Below are positions 28,055 through 28,586 of a DNA stretch of 28,586 nucleotides, piece after piece (positions within the stretch are counted from its first letter, which is position 1; each line of letters starts with the position of its first letter). The DNA is from a virus. A program made the translations under genes and the position numbers. The stretch lies in the IMG/VR virus record IMGVR_UViG_3300025326_000166, positions 1 through 28,586 of that record, one strand, 5' to 3'. Below the pieces are notes generated by a model. That model saw nothing but the letters and a program-made list of their open reading frames with translations. It did no database searches and was not told the origin of the DNA.

Positions 28055-28586
28055 CTTTTTTTCGGCGCTCGTGCTCCGTAACGGCGACGTCTTGCATCAC
28101 CCGATGCTGGACTCGCACAGCGATCTGGTGACGTATTTCAAACTGCCCGACGAGACCGCACATCACCAGCACTTCGCGAAGATCGAGCTCGTGCCCGTCG
28201 ATTGGCTGGATGCCGCCACGTGGCGATTCCAGCTCGATGCCGAGACGGCCCCTGGCTGGTGGACCGAGGTCGCACAGGCCGCCGAGGAAGCGTGCCGCGC
28301 GATTGTCGCCAAGATGATGCTCCGGTCCGGCGAGCATCGATTGGTTGTGGATGGCTGCTGGATCGTGGGCGGGACGGCCATCGTGCGCGATGTCCGTGCC
28401 GGCCGTATCGTCCAGGTGCGGGACAGTGCTCAGATTCACGACGTGCGGGGCAGTGCTCAGATTCACGACGTGGGGGGCAGTGCTCAGATTCGCGGCGTGG
28501 GGGACAGTGCTCAGATTCACGGCGTGGGGGGCAGTGCTCAGATTCACGACGTGTGGGACAGTGCTCAGATTCACGACGTGCGGGGC
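28047..28586 (+). CDS. Partial phage protein with C-terminal nonapeptide beta repeats
   Basis: An ORF from ATG 28047 (GGAG at 28036-28039) open to the window edge, at least 180 codons. The N-terminal 120 residues are globular (CNFFSALVLRNGDVLHHPML, then HHQHFAKIELVPVDWLDAAT and EHRLVVDGCWIVGGTAIVRD). They are followed by a nine-residue repeat V-(R/G/W)-(D/G)-S-A-Q-I-(H/R)-(D/G), present in six full copies. The alternating small and hydrophobic residues fit a beta-helix/solenoid like those of other phage proteins with this N-terminus. The role is unknown. The start of the repeat region (VVDGCWIVGGTAIVRDVRAG) already has a similar cadence, so the solenoid may begin before the DNA-level repeat. 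Confidence 0.75.
   Translation, partial: MCNFFSALVLRNGDVLHHPMLDSHSDLVTYFKLPDETAHHQHFAKIELVPVDWLDAATWRFQLDAETAPGWWTEVAQAAEEACRAIVAKMMLRSGEHRLVVDGCWIVGGTAIVRDVRAGRIVQVRDSAQIHDVRGSAQIHDVGGSAQIRGVGDSAQIHGVGGSAQIHDVWDSAQIHDVRG
28416..28586 (+). repeat. 27-bp tandem repeat array, cut by the window edge
   Basis: Six full copies (28416-28442, 28443-28469, 28470-28496, 28497-28523, 28524-28550, 28551-28577) and 9 bases of a seventh. The 14-base core CAGTGCTCAGATTC is invariant. Only four positions vary (unit positions 4, 8, 23 and 26), and each difference changes the amino acid. It is head-to-tail, in frame, and has no unique spacers, so it is not a CRISPR array. Confidence 0.95.

Noticed and set aside
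28008-28574. 188-codon - strand frame with repeated NLSTVPH units
   Set aside because: It is the antisense reading of the 27-bp repeats and of the partial gene at 28047; it has no ribosome site.
28416-28586. CRISPR array
   Set aside because: Repeats are directly adjacent, in frame with a coding sequence, with no unique spacers and no cas genes.
28416-28586. Diversity-generating retroelement variable region
   Set aside because: Some A/G differences occur, but adenines in the core are invariant. There is no reverse transcriptase or template repeat in the window.
1-28586. tRNA or rRNA genes, integrase and attachment sites
   Set aside because: None were recognised on reading. A tRNA scan of the window would settle the tRNA question.

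Overview
This window is the late (structural and lysis) region of a tailed phage or prophage with long, TMP-directed tail morphology (siphovirus type). It is GC-rich and densely packed: from the small terminase at 80 to about 26.9 kb nearly every gene is on the + strand, and most neighbours share ATGA, GTGA or TGATG start/stop overlaps. I see no integrase, replication, tRNA or rRNA gene, so neither lifestyle nor host can be read from this segment. An M15-type endolysin and a small lipoprotein are weakly compatible with a Gram-negative host; that is inference.

Layout. (1) 80-6167, packaging and head: P27-type small terminase, large terminase, a small ribbon-helix-helix protein, a prohead protease fused to an HK97-fold major capsid protein, a strong hairpin, a small hypothetical protein and an HK97-type portal. 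The portal lies after the capsid gene, unlike the HK97 order. (2) 6154-6801, a collagen-like protein with a carbohydrate-binding-like module. (3) 6813-11407, seven coupled genes for glycan-type chemistry: a DUF115/GT42-like protein, two GT8-like glycosyltransferases, an FkbM methyltransferase, two other class I methyltransferases and a GT2 glycosyltransferase. They are wedged between head genes and coupled to them at the 3' end. (4) 11404-19245, connector and tail: gp6-like connector, head closure, HK97 gp10-like, tail terminator, major tail protein, a two-frame tail assembly chaperone, a 985-residue tape measure and a tail hub protein with a beta-rich C-terminal domain. (5) 19242-21612, lysis region: coiled-coil membrane protein, M15 endolysin, holin-like membrane protein, lipoprotein and very small genes, including a 29-residue ORF. 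(6) 21609-26871, beta-rich small proteins probably decorating tail or capsid, a cysteine-rich CxxCxxCC protein, and a 658-residue protein with 19 degenerate 20-residue repeats ending in a WQR repeat. (7) 26767-27182, two small coupled genes on the - strand in a segment bounded by an exact 15-bp direct repeat. (8) 27249-28586, a near-consensus sigma70 promoter driving three small genes, the last cut by the window edge inside a 27-bp tandem repeat.

The most unusual part is the seven-gene glycan cassette directly behind the collagen-like gene and expressed with the virion genes. The simplest hypothesis is that it builds a methylated glycan on a virion protein, with the collagen-like protein the first candidate. 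The inserted-looking - strand pair and the terminal nonapeptide repeat array are the next most interesting. All functional names come from motif and context recognition by eye; no database search was run.
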